A stretch of 64,000 nt of DNA from the NCBI GenBank assembly GCA_045120135.1, contig JBGVEN010000012.1, positions 1 to 64,000 of the forward strand, written 5' to 3'. This document shows, one piece after another, positions 39,615 through 46,805 of this stretch. The stretch is from SIG440 sp045120135. Its GTDB lineage: Bacteria; Bacillota; Clostridia; Monoglobales; Monoglobaceae. The translations under genes were made by a program, and so were the position numbers. A model generated the notes under the pieces. The model did not search any database and was not told the DNA's origin. It saw nothing but the letters and a program-made list of their open reading frames with translations. Positions within the stretch are counted from its first letter, which is position 1; each line of letters begins with the position of its first letter.

Positions 39615-40251
39615 ACTAAAGAATTTTCTTTACGAAAACGGAATAGATGAGGTGGGATTTTGCCCAATTGGTATTGAAAATCCTTTTAATCTGCCATATG
39701 CAGTATCGTTTACAGTTCCGCTGTCGGATGCTGTGGTTGACGGGATTACAAACGAGCCGACTCATACATACTTTCACCATTACAGAACAGTTAATGCGTT
39801 TATCGATAATACTGCCCTTAAGGTGGGCCTTATGCTTGCCCGTGAGGGGTACAGATATGCGTGTATTCCTGCGTCCCAGTCGGTAAACGGCTTGCAGGGG
39901 ATATTTTCGCACAAGTACGCCGCAGTAATGTCGGGACTCGGTACAATAGGTAAAAGCGGTTTGTTTTTATCGGAAAAATTCGGACCGAGGGTAAGGCTTG
40001 GAACAATTCTGACCGATTATCCATTCGATTGCAAGGCTCAGCCAAAAGAGTCGGTATGCGGTGATTGCCGTCTATGTGTAGATTCCTGCCCGGCAATGGC
40101 AATAACGGGCAACGAATGGAAAGCAGGAGAGCCAAGGGAAAACATAGTTGATGCAAAAGCCTGCAGTGATTATATGAAAAAGGAATTTCAACATATAGGA
40201 CGAGGAGTGGTATGCGGCATCTGTATGAAAGTTTGTCCAAGGTCAAAGTAA
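39604..40251 (+). CDS. QueG-like double-[4Fe-4S] protein
   Basis: A 215-residue COG1600-related protein. The N-terminal half (DEVGFCPIGIENPF..., HHYRTVNAFID, SGLGTIGKSGLFLSEKFGPRVRLGTILTD) matches the cobalamin-binding half of epoxyqueuosine reductase. The C-terminal half has two cluster motifs, C-x2-C-x2-C-x3-CP (CGDCRLCVDSCP) and C-x2-C-x3-CP (CGICMKVCP). The HEAT-repeat end of canonical QueG (about 380 residues) is missing, so it is the short clostridial form. It is translationally coupled to recO. Its stop codon is the first triplet of a long inverted repeat. Confidence 0.8.
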   Translation: MKNKLKNFLYENGIDEVGFCPIGIENPFNLPYAVSFTVPLSDAVVDGITNEPTHTYFHHYRTVNAFIDNTALKVGLMLAREGYRYACIPASQSVNGLQGIFSHKYAAVMSGLGTIGKSGLFLSEKFGPRVRLGTILTDYPFDCKAQPKESVCGDCRLCVDSCPAMAITGNEWKAGEPRENIVDAKACSDYMKKEFQHIGRGVVCGICMKVCPRSK

Positions 40252-40335
40252 AATTGCGAATATCGCCCGTTTCGCCGCCCTTGTGTACACATAGTACACG
40301 GCGGGCGACTAAACGAACAATCTTCATCAATTTTA
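40249..40335. repeat. 87-bp inverted-repeat element starting at the QueG-like stop codon
   Basis: TAAAATTG (40249-40256) and CAATTTTA (40328-40335) are perfect terminal arms. Inside, CGTTT/AAACG, TCGCC-GCC/GGCGGGCGA and GTGTAC/GTACAC (40283-40288 with 40294-40299) continue the pairing up to a 5-nt loop. There is no T-run. Confidence 0.75.
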
Positions 40336-40460
40336 CAATTGACCGGAAATTCTAGCGGTGTTCACTAAATCACGAAATCTAAATAATTTTTTTGACCCGT
40401 ATTTGAAAAATCAAATACGGGTCTTTTATTTGAGAATTTACATTTTTTTACAGAAAACTA

Positions 40461-40489
40461 TTGCATTTTTTGTAGTATGGTGTTATAAT
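40461..40489 (+). promoter_or_regulatory. Promoter of the 40.5 kb structured RNA
   Basis: TTGCAT (40461-40466), 17-bp spacer, TATAAT (40484-40489). The helix-forming RNA starts about 6 bp later. Confidence 0.8.
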
Positions 40490-40494
40490 GATGA

Positions 40495-40618
40495 TGCGAC
40501 ATATTATTAGTTTTATCTGTAGTGGGGTTACGCTATGCAAAAAGCGTACCTCTGATTTCTCATCCCACTATGGATAGAATAATGTGTCGCAACATTAAAT
40601 CAGAGTGATGCGTTTTTT
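40495..40618 (+). ncRNA. Structured leader RNA or small RNA, class not recognised
   Basis: About 124 nt. Stem 1: TGCGACATATTATT (40495-40508) with AATAATGTGTCGCA (40578-40591). Stem 2: GTAGTGGG (40519-40526) with CCCACTAT (40564-40571). Inner hairpin: TACGCT/AGCGTA. Terminator: CGCAACATT (40588-40596) with AGTGATGCG (40604-40612), then six T. The terminator shares CGCA with stem 1. In addition CTCTGATTT (40550-40558) is perfectly complementary to AAATCAGAG (40597-40605), which spans the terminator loop. This is the layout of a riboswitch or attenuator. I could not match it to a named class. Confidence 0.65.
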
Positions 40619-40654
40619 GAGTGTGTCACTCCGGTGGCACACTTTTTTATTTTA
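40619..40654 (+). terminator. Second terminator ahead of the small acidic ORF
   Basis: GTGTGTCAC pairs with GTGGCACAC around TCCG, followed by TTTTTTATTTTA. It lies between the structured RNA and the Shine-Dalgarno AGGAGGG. Confidence 0.8.
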
Positions 40655-40668
40655 TAGGAGGGCGAAAT

Positions 40669-40812
40669 ATGCCGGATTACAAAAAGATGTATTTAAAAAT
40701 GTTTAACAAGGTTACTGATGTGATTGAGGAATTAAAAGAACTTCAGGTAGAATGTGAGGATATATACATAGATACTGATGACGAATCCTCGGAAGATGAA
40801 GAAGAGGAGTAA
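40669..40812 (+). CDS. Small acidic protein of unknown function
   Basis: A 47-residue ORF with a strong ribosome site (AGGAGGG, 8 bp before ATG). It starts MPDYKKMYLKMFNKVTDVIE, forms an amphipathic helix, and ends in a run of Asp/Glu/Ser. I do not recognise it, although similar tiny proteins are common in clostridial and phage genomes. It is the only gene downstream of the structured RNA and its two terminators, so it would be expressed only on read-through. A perfect terminator follows. Confidence 0.7.
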   Translation: MPDYKKMYLKMFNKVTDVIEELKELQVECEDIYIDTDDESSEDEEEE

Positions 40813-40822
40813 GCAACGCAAG

Positions 40823-40848
40823 ACCCCCGTGCATTAATGCACGGGGGT
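40823..40848. terminator. Terminator between the small acidic ORF and rpoD
   Basis: ACCCCCGTGCATT pairs perfectly with AATGCACGGGGGT; TTATTG follows on the plus strand. Confidence 0.85.
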
Positions 40849-40860
40849 TATTGTTTGTTA

Positions 40861-42282
40861 TTATTCCAGATAATCCTTCAGTTTCTTACTTCTGCTGGGG
40901 TGTCTCAGCTTGCGGAGTGCTTTTGCCTCAATCTGGCGGATACGCTCACGGGTAACGTTAAATTCCTTACCCACTTCTTCAAGCGTTCTTGCTCTGCCGT
41001 TGTCAAGGCCAAATCTCAGGCGGAGAACCTTTTCCTCTCTGGGGGTCAGGGTGCTTAAAACATCAACCAGCTGTTCCTTAAGGAGTCTGAATGTTGCTGC
41101 ATCTTGAGGTGCGGGGGTCTCGTTATCCTGAATAAAGTCGCCAAGGTGACTGTCCTCTTCTTCGCCAATAGGTGTTTCAAGAGATACGGGCTCTTGAGCA
41201 ATCTTCATAATTTCGCCAACCTTGTCAATGGGCATATTAAGCTCTTTGGCAATCTCCTCGGGTAGTGGGTCACGGCCCAGCTCCTGAACAAGCTGTCTGT
41301 TTACACGGATAAGCTTGTTTATTGTTTCAACCATATGAACCGGAATTCGGATTGTACGTGCCTGGTCGGCAATCGCACGGGTGATAGCCTGACGAATCCA
41401 CCATGTTGCATAAGTACTGAATTTGTAGCCTTTTGTATAGTCGAACTTTTCAACCGCCTTTATAAGACCAAGGTTGCCCTCCTGAATAAGGTCAAGGAAC
41501 AGCATTCCGCGGCCTACATATCTTTTTGCGATACTTACAACAAGGCGCAGGTTTGCCTCAGCAAGGCTCTGCTTTGCCGCCTCGTCACCGTCAGCCATTT
41601 TGTGGGCAAGCTCGGCTTCCTCTGCACCGGACAGAAGCGGAACTTTACCAATTTCCTTAAGGTACATACGAACGGGGTCGTCGATGCTTACACTGTCGGG
41701 CACGCTTAAATCTGCAAGCTCGTCCTCGGTGATTTCAAAGTCCTCCTCAAGCTCGGGTAAATCCTCTTCAAAGCTGGTAAGAATTTCAATGCCCTGCTTT
41801 TCAAGGAAGTCATATACCCTCTCAATCTGGTCGGGGTCCATTTCAACAGCCTCGAGCTTTGTCTGAATGTCTTCATAGGTAAGCTCGCCGTTCTTTTTGC
41901 CAAGTTCTACAAGCTCCTGAAGTGCCTGCTTCTGCACTTCCTTTGAAACGGCTTTTTTATCACCCTCTGCTGGAGCCTTTGCCTTTTTTGTGGTTTTCTT
42001 AGCCGGCTTTTCTTCCTGCTCGGGAGCAATCTCGTCAGCAACCTCAAGATTTGCATCAGACTTCTTTTTTGACGCTTTTTTTGCAGGTTTTTCCTCGGCT
42101 ACGGGTGCAACATCTTCGATTTTTTCGGCCTTTTTAGACTTGGTAGCCTTTTTAGCCGGTTTTTCTTCTGCTACGGTTTCTGCCGGCTCAGCTTTTTTAG
42201 AAGTCTTTTTCTTTACTTCCTTTTCGGGAGCTGCGTCTGCTGCGGCTTCCATAATTTCATCTTTGGCTTTTTTGGTACTCAT
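40861..42282 (-). CDS. rpoD: RNA polymerase primary sigma factor (SigA/RpoD)
   Basis: A 473-residue housekeeping sigma factor. Region 1.2 begins DPVRMYLKEIGKVPLL, regions 2.3-2.4 include GYKFSTYATWWIRQAITRAI (at the 20-residue mark), and region 4.2 has the helix-turn-helix TLEEVGKEFNVTRERIRQIE. The first 100 residues are a Lys/Ala/Glu-rich low-complexity extension (repeated EEKPAKKATK blocks) in front of a region 1.1-like segment, common in Clostridia. It follows dnaG by 14 bp in the dgt-dnaG-rpoD operon. It explains the TTGACA/TATAAT promoters seen throughout. Confidence 0.97.
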   Translation of the reverse strand: MSTKKAKDEIMEAAADAAPEKEVKKKTSKKAEPAETVAEEKPAKKATKSKKAEKIEDVAPVAEEKPAKKASKKKSDANLEVADEIAPEQEEKPAKKTTKKAKAPAEGDKKAVSKEVQKQALQELVELGKKNGELTYEDIQTKLEAVEMDPDQIERVYDFLEKQGIEILTSFEEDLPELEEDFEITEDELADLSVPDSVSIDDPVRMYLKEIGKVPLLSGAEEAELAHKMADGDEAAKQSLAEANLRLVVSIAKRYVGRGMLFLDLIQEGNLGLIKAVEKFDYTKGYKFSTYATWWIRQAITRAIADQARTIRIPVHMVETINKLIRVNRQLVQELGRDPLPEEIAKELNMPIDKVGEIMKIAQEPVSLETPIGEEEDSHLGDFIQDNETPAPQDAATFRLLKEQLVDVLSTLTPREEKVLRLRFGLDNGRARTLEEVGKEFNVTRERIRQIEAKALRKLRHPSRSKKLKDYLE

Positions 42283-42296
42283 AGTTTCTCGCCTTT

Positions 42297-44081
42297 CTAC
42301 TTTTTATCCTTTTTCAGCTTATCCATAATCGCTTGCAGCCTTTCTGCATCGTCCTCGACGGACATTGCTTCGGCTTTCAGCTGATGTGCTTTTATTATCT
42401 TGTATGCTTGATTTGCTGCCATTTTTTTGTCGGCAACATTTTTATCGTCCAGAATTATCTCTGATACTCGACCGGCATCCGCCTCGGCAAATTCCGAGAT
42501 GACAGACATCGGTTGCAGCTTTTCGCCGCTCTGTTGTTTTGTGTAAATAACCTCCGCAAGCCTGCGGTGGAGACCTTCGGTGAATTCCTCAGGCTGCAGC
42601 TTTTCTGAAACGCCCCTGAAAATTTCCTTTTCGCAAAGGAGGTTAAGCATCAGCTTTTCGGCGTTGTAAAGCCGCATCTCGTCAAGGTCTTTTCTGCCGC
42701 CTGTGCGTTCTTCAAAGGCTCGCTTTTCGTCACGTTCGGCTTTTATTTCAGCACGGCGGGAGTTTTTCCGTATCAGATTTTCCACCTGTGCAGTTATGCT
42801 CTCGTGGGAAATGTCGGTTTTTCGTGAGATGTTCTTTATATATATCTCTCTTTCGACACCGTTTTTGATATTGGCAAGGATTTTTGCAATTTGCTCAATA
42901 AATTCCAGTTTTTCAACAGTATCTTCAAGATTATATTGTTTCTCAATTTTCCCTATTTTATACTCAATGAAGCTCTCTGCGTTGTCTATCAGAAGCTTGA
43001 ACATCTCTTTGCCCTTGGCGTTGATGTACTCGTCAGGGTCCTTGCCTCCGGTAATTGTCATAACTCGTGTTTTAATATTGGCTTCACGCAGAATTTCGCC
43101 GGCTCGGTCTGCCGCCTTTTGCCCTGCCTCGTCAGCATCGTAGCAAAGGACTGCCTTGTCTGCGTACCGCTTAAGGATTTCTGCCTGCTGGGGTGTGAAC
43201 GCTGTTCCAAGCGATGCAACCGCATTGTCAAAGCCGTTCTGGTGCAGGGATATAACATCCATATACCCCTCCATAACAAGGAACTGCCCTGCTTTGGAGT
43301 TTTTTGCAAGGTTCATTGCAAAAAGGTTTTCCTTTTTCTTGAAAACAAGGGTTTCGGGGGAGTTAAGGTATTTTGCTGCTCCGTCCTTGTCCTTCATAAT
43401 TCTGCCGCCAAAGGCGATTACATTACCTCTGAGGTCAAGGATAGGAAACATTACCCTGTCACGGAACTTGTCAAAGTATGTGTTATTCTGGTCTCGCTTC
43501 ACCGCAAGCCCTGCCTCGCAAAGCTCTGCCTCGGTGTAGCCCTTTGTTTTCATAAAATCAATCAGTGCCGACCACGAATCGGGCGAATAACCAAGACCAA
43601 ATGCCTTGATTGTGGCGCCAGTGAGACCTCGGCGTTTAAGGTAGTCAAGGGCATCCTTGCCCGACGGTGCGGTAAGGTTTGAGTAGAAGAACCGTGCCGC
43701 CTCGGCGTTGATTTCATACATACGCTTCTTTTTATTATGGATTTCTGCAGCCTTGGCACGCTCGCTGGAGCTTCGGTAGTCGGGGATTGGAATTCCGGAC
43801 TTTTCGGCAAGATACTTGACTGCTTCCATAAAATCTAAGTTTTCTTTTTGCATTATAAAGTGAATAGCCGTTCCGCCAGCACCGCAACCGAAGCAGTGGA
43901 AAAGCTGCTTATCGGGCGAAACTGAAAATGACGGGGTCTTTTTGTCGTTGTGCAAGGGACAAAGCGCCTGAAACCGGTTGCCCACTCTTTTAAGAGTAAC
44001 ATAGCGGGAAATCAGGTCAACGATGTCGGTCTTTGCAATTACCTCGTCAACAAAATCCTGAAAATCAACTGATTGTTTCAC
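42297..44081 (-). CDS. dnaG: DNA primase
   Basis: A 594-residue primase. The zinc ribbon has C-P-L-H near residue 39 and C-F-G-C near 60 (CHCC type). The TOPRIM core includes VMEGYMDVISLHQNG, CYDADEAGQKA and GGKDPDEYI, and the C-terminal helicase-binding region is complete. AGAGGTG lies 9 nt before the GTG at 44081; the GTG at 44093 overlaps that site and is rejected. It sits between dgt and rpoD. Confidence 0.96.
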   Translation of the reverse strand: MKQSVDFQDFVDEVIAKTDIVDLISRYVTLKRVGNRFQALCPLHNDKKTPSFSVSPDKQLFHCFGCGAGGTAIHFIMQKENLDFMEAVKYLAEKSGIPIPDYRSSSERAKAAEIHNKKKRMYEINAEAARFFYSNLTAPSGKDALDYLKRRGLTGATIKAFGLGYSPDSWSALIDFMKTKGYTEAELCEAGLAVKRDQNNTYFDKFRDRVMFPILDLRGNVIAFGGRIMKDKDGAAKYLNSPETLVFKKKENLFAMNLAKNSKAGQFLVMEGYMDVISLHQNGFDNAVASLGTAFTPQQAEILKRYADKAVLCYDADEAGQKAADRAGEILREANIKTRVMTITGGKDPDEYINAKGKEMFKLLIDNAESFIEYKIGKIEKQYNLEDTVEKLEFIEQIAKILANIKNGVEREIYIKNISRKTDISHESITAQVENLIRKNSRRAEIKAERDEKRAFEERTGGRKDLDEMRLYNAEKLMLNLLCEKEIFRGVSEKLQPEEFTEGLHRRLAEVIYTKQQSGEKLQPMSVISEFAEADAGRVSEIILDDKNVADKKMAANQAYKIIKAHQLKAEAMSVEDDAERLQAIMDKLKKDKK

Positions 44082-44132
44082 CCAAAACTTCACCTCTATT
44101 CTTTAATTCGACATAAAATTATATTTTCCTTT

Positions 44133-45131
44133 TTAGCCACGCCACGATTTTGGTACAAAATGCTTGTCAAACAGGCTCAGGGCGTAGCGGTCGGTCATTC
44201 CGGCAATGGTGTCACGTACCACTATCATATTATCCTCGCTGCAGCTGATTTCGCGCACGCTTTCGGGGATAAGCTCCGGATTTTCGCTATACAGCTTGAA
44301 AAGCGAAGATATAACATTAAATGATTTTTTCTCCTCGTTCTTTGCATAATCGTTGAGATATACATTGTCAAACATATATCGTCTCAGTCCCATCATAGCT
44401 TCAAAAACCTCAGGCTCCATTGCGATATCCGGTTTTCCCTCGCTTGCTCTTATTATGCTTCGGATAAGGCTGTTTATCCGTTTTGAATGGCCGTTGCCAA
44501 GGACTTTGGAGTATTCATCGGGGATATCCTCTTCACGCATAACACCGCCTCGCACCGCATCGTCGATATCGTGGTTTATGTATGCAATTTTATCGGCAAA
44601 TCTCACAACCTTGCCCTCTAAGGTCTGGGGCATCTTATCACCTGTATGACACAGAATTCCGTCACGGACTTCTTGCGTTAAGTTAAGTCCGCCTTTGCGT
44701 TCAAGGACATTAACCACACGGAGACTTTGTTCGTTGTGGCGAAATCCTTCGGGACATAAATGGTCAAGAGTCCGCTCGCCTGCGTGACCGAACGGTGTGT
44801 GACCCAAATCATGGCCAAGTGCGATTGCCTCGGTCAAGTCCTCATTGAGGTCAAGGGCTCGGGAGATGGTCCTTGCAATCTGGGCAACATCAAGGGTGTG
44901 GGTAAGGCGTGTTCTGTAATGGTCGCCTGCCGGTGAAAGAAACACCTGGGTCTTATGCTTCAAACGGCGAAATGCCTTGGAATGTATTATTCTGTCACGG
45001 TCACGCTGAAAGTCGGTGCGTATCTCGCATTGTTCTTCTTTTACGGCTCTGCCACGGCTATGTGCACTTTTTGCGGCATAGGGACTTAAGAACTGTTCCT
45101 CTCTTGCCTCAAGCTTTTCTCTGGGAGTCAT
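44133..45131 (-). CDS. dgt: Deoxyguanosinetriphosphate triphosphohydrolase-like protein
   Basis: A 332-residue HD-domain dNTPase: RDRDRIIHSKAFRRLKHKTQ, TRLTHTLDVAQIARTI with metal His, ALGHDLGHTPFGHAGE with the HD pair near residue 108, and DKIAYINHDIDDA near 190. It hydrolyses dNTPs to deoxynucleoside and triphosphate. AAGGAG supports the ATG at 45131 over the upstream 45161. It heads the dgt-dnaG-rpoD operon, with about 50 bp to dnaG, and is divergent from trmK. Confidence 0.94.
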   Translation of the reverse strand: MTPREKLEAREEQFLSPYAAKSAHSRGRAVKEEQCEIRTDFQRDRDRIIHSKAFRRLKHKTQVFLSPAGDHYRTRLTHTLDVAQIARTISRALDLNEDLTEAIALGHDLGHTPFGHAGERTLDHLCPEGFRHNEQSLRVVNVLERKGGLNLTQEVRDGILCHTGDKMPQTLEGKVVRFADKIAYINHDIDDAVRGGVMREEDIPDEYSKVLGNGHSKRINSLIRSIIRASEGKPDIAMEPEVFEAMMGLRRYMFDNVYLNDYAKNEEKKSFNVISSLFKLYSENPELIPESVREISCSEDNMIVVRDTIAGMTDRYALSLFDKHFVPKSWRG

Positions 45132-45197
45132 AGACTTCACTCCTTTATTTTCACTTACCAAATATTTCTACAATTATGTCGAAAATCCTTTTTTTTG

Positions 45198-45227
45198 TTG
45201 ACAATGGACCAATATTACAATTATAAT
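45198..45227 (+). promoter_or_regulatory. Promoter of trmK-yqfO
   Basis: TTGACA (45198-45203), 18-bp spacer, TATAAT (45222-45227). Confidence 0.7.
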
Positions 45228-45258
45228 AGAAGTGATACCAACGAAAGGACAAAGGATT

Positions 45259-45966
45259 ATGAACGAAACCTTTGAAGAAAAAATACAAAATCTTAATCTT
45301 AACCCCAGACTGAAAAAGATTGCAGAGCTTATTCCGGAGGCTGCGAGCCTTGCGGATATAGGTACAGACCACGCATATATTCCGATTTTTGCGTGTCTTA
45401 ATCAAAAGGTGAAGCACGCAATTGCATCAGATATCAAGCTTGGTCCTATTGCGAGGGCGGCAGATAATATAAAGAAGTTCGGGCTTGGAAAAGAAATTAC
45501 TGTCCGTATCGGTCCGGGCCTCCAGACGGTTGCACCGGGTGAGGCGGAGGTCATTGTTATTGCCGGCATGGGCGGAATTCTTATCTCGGAAATTCTCGAG
45601 CATTCAAAAGAGACCGTCAGCTGTGCAAAGCTTCTTATTCTCCAGCCAATGACGGCGGCGGCGGAGCTACGAGATTATATTGCGGCAAACAGCTTTACGG
45701 CTGGGGACGAATATCTTGCCCGTGAGGATGATAAGCTGTATAATATAATAACGGTTGTTCCGGGTGGTAGCACAAAGTATACCGAAAAGGAACGAATCTT
45801 AGGCAGAAATATTGAAAAGACCTCGGCTGAGGATTTTGAGGAATACCGCACTCGATTGAAGGATAAGTTTGAAAAGAGAATCTCGGGACTTCGTGCGTCT
45901 AAGCTTGCAGGAAATGCCGAAAAGGCGGAGGAGATTGAGCAGCAGATGAAGCTTCTGTTGGACTAA
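45259..45966 (+). CDS. trmK: tRNA (adenine(22)-N1)-methyltransferase
   Basis: A 235-residue SAM methyltransferase of the TrmK (DUF633) family: NPRLKKIAELIPEAASLADI leads into GTDHAYIPIF (SAM motif I), followed by ASDIKLGPIARAADNI and VIAGMGGILISEIL. The C-terminal helical pair is a coiled coil (GNAEKAEEIEQQMKLL). It methylates A22 in tRNA-Ser/Tyr of Gram-positives. AAGGACAAAGG precedes the ATG. yqfO follows 21 bp later, and both lie next to the sigma operon as in Bacillus. Confidence 0.93.
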   Translation: MNETFEEKIQNLNLNPRLKKIAELIPEAASLADIGTDHAYIPIFACLNQKVKHAIASDIKLGPIARAADNIKKFGLGKEITVRIGPGLQTVAPGEAEVIVIAGMGGILISEILEHSKETVSCAKLLILQPMTAAAELRDYIAANSFTAGDEYLAREDDKLYNIITVVPGGSTKYTEKERILGRNIEKTSAEDFEEYRTRLKDKFEKRISGLRASKLAGNAEKAEEIEQQMKLLLD

Positions 45967-45987
45967 AATAAAAACGGAGGGGTTTTT

Positions 45988-46788
45988 ATGGTGATACTCT
46001 CAAATATAATTGAGGAGCTGGAAAAGATTGCTCCGTCGGAGCTTAAGTTCCCTTGGGATAATGTGGGACTTTTGGTGGGGGACGGTGCGCAGCGGATTAG
46101 CCGTGTGTATGTGTGCCTTGATATAACTGCAGAAAATGTCAAGGCGGCGGCAGAGCTTGGTGCAGACCTGATTGTATCGCATCATCCGCTTATCTTTGAG
46201 CCGCTCAAGAGCGTTACCTCGGGCAGCGTGACCGGAAGTATTGTGAGGGCACTTATTCAAAATAACATCAGCGCCTTTTGTATGCATACCAGCTTTGATA
46301 TGGCAGACGGAGGAATGAACGATTTGCTTGCCCATAAGCTGGGACTTGAAAATATTCGCAAATTCAATCCCAACGAATGCATAGGCGAAAACGGCGAGGG
46401 CCTTGACGGAATAGGCAGAGTGGGAACTCTGAGGTTTCCTGTCTTGCTTGAAGATTTTATTGAGCAGGTGCAGATGAGTCTTGGTTGCAAGGCAATTAAG
46501 TATGCCGGAGACCTTTCCGACAGAGTTCAGACGGTTGCACTTTGTTCGGGCAGCGGCGGCTCGGAGCTTTATGCGGCGTATCATTCGGGAGCGGATGTGT
46601 ATGTTACCGGCGATTTAAAGCACGACCACGGCAGACTTGCGTCGGAAATAGGACTCAATCTTGTTGACGCAGGGCACTTTGAAACCGAGAATATAATCTG
46701 TGATTTTCTGGCGGAGTTCTTCTGTCACCACTTCCCCGAACTGGATGTGGTTGTGTCCGAGGCTAAGCCGTATTTTAAAAGCTTTTAA
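45988..46788 (+). CDS. Nif3-like dinuclear metal protein (YqfO/YbgI family)
   Basis: A 266-residue Nif3 family protein forming hexameric toroids with a di-metal site. Ligands appear in VSHHPLIFEPLKS near residue 66, HTSFDMADGGMND near 103 and the C-terminal DAGHFETEN near 228. It lacks the inserted PII-like domain of Bacillus YqfO (about 370 residues), so it is the short form. Proposed as a GTP cyclohydrolase-like or metal chaperone protein, its reaction is not settled. It sits in the conserved place after trmK. Confidence 0.92.
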   Translation: MVILSNIIEELEKIAPSELKFPWDNVGLLVGDGAQRISRVYVCLDITAENVKAAAELGADLIVSHHPLIFEPLKSVTSGSVTGSIVRALIQNNISAFCMHTSFDMADGGMNDLLAHKLGLENIRKFNPNECIGENGEGLDGIGRVGTLRFPVLLEDFIEQVQMSLGCKAIKYAGDLSDRVQTVALCSGSGGSELYAAYHSGADVYVTGDLKHDHGRLASEIGLNLVDAGHFETENIICDFLAEFFCHHFPELDVVVSEAKPYFKSF

Positions 46789-46805
46789 TTAAGGTGATAT
46801 AAATT

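Noticed and set aside
40495..40618. Calling the structured RNA 6S RNA or a known riboswitch
   Set aside because: It is too short for typical 6S RNA, and no conserved core of a riboswitch class I know could be matched. Left unnamed.
42891..43682. 263-codon plus-strand frame opposite dnaG
   Set aside because: Antisense shadow, rich in Cys and Phe, inside a complete primase gene.
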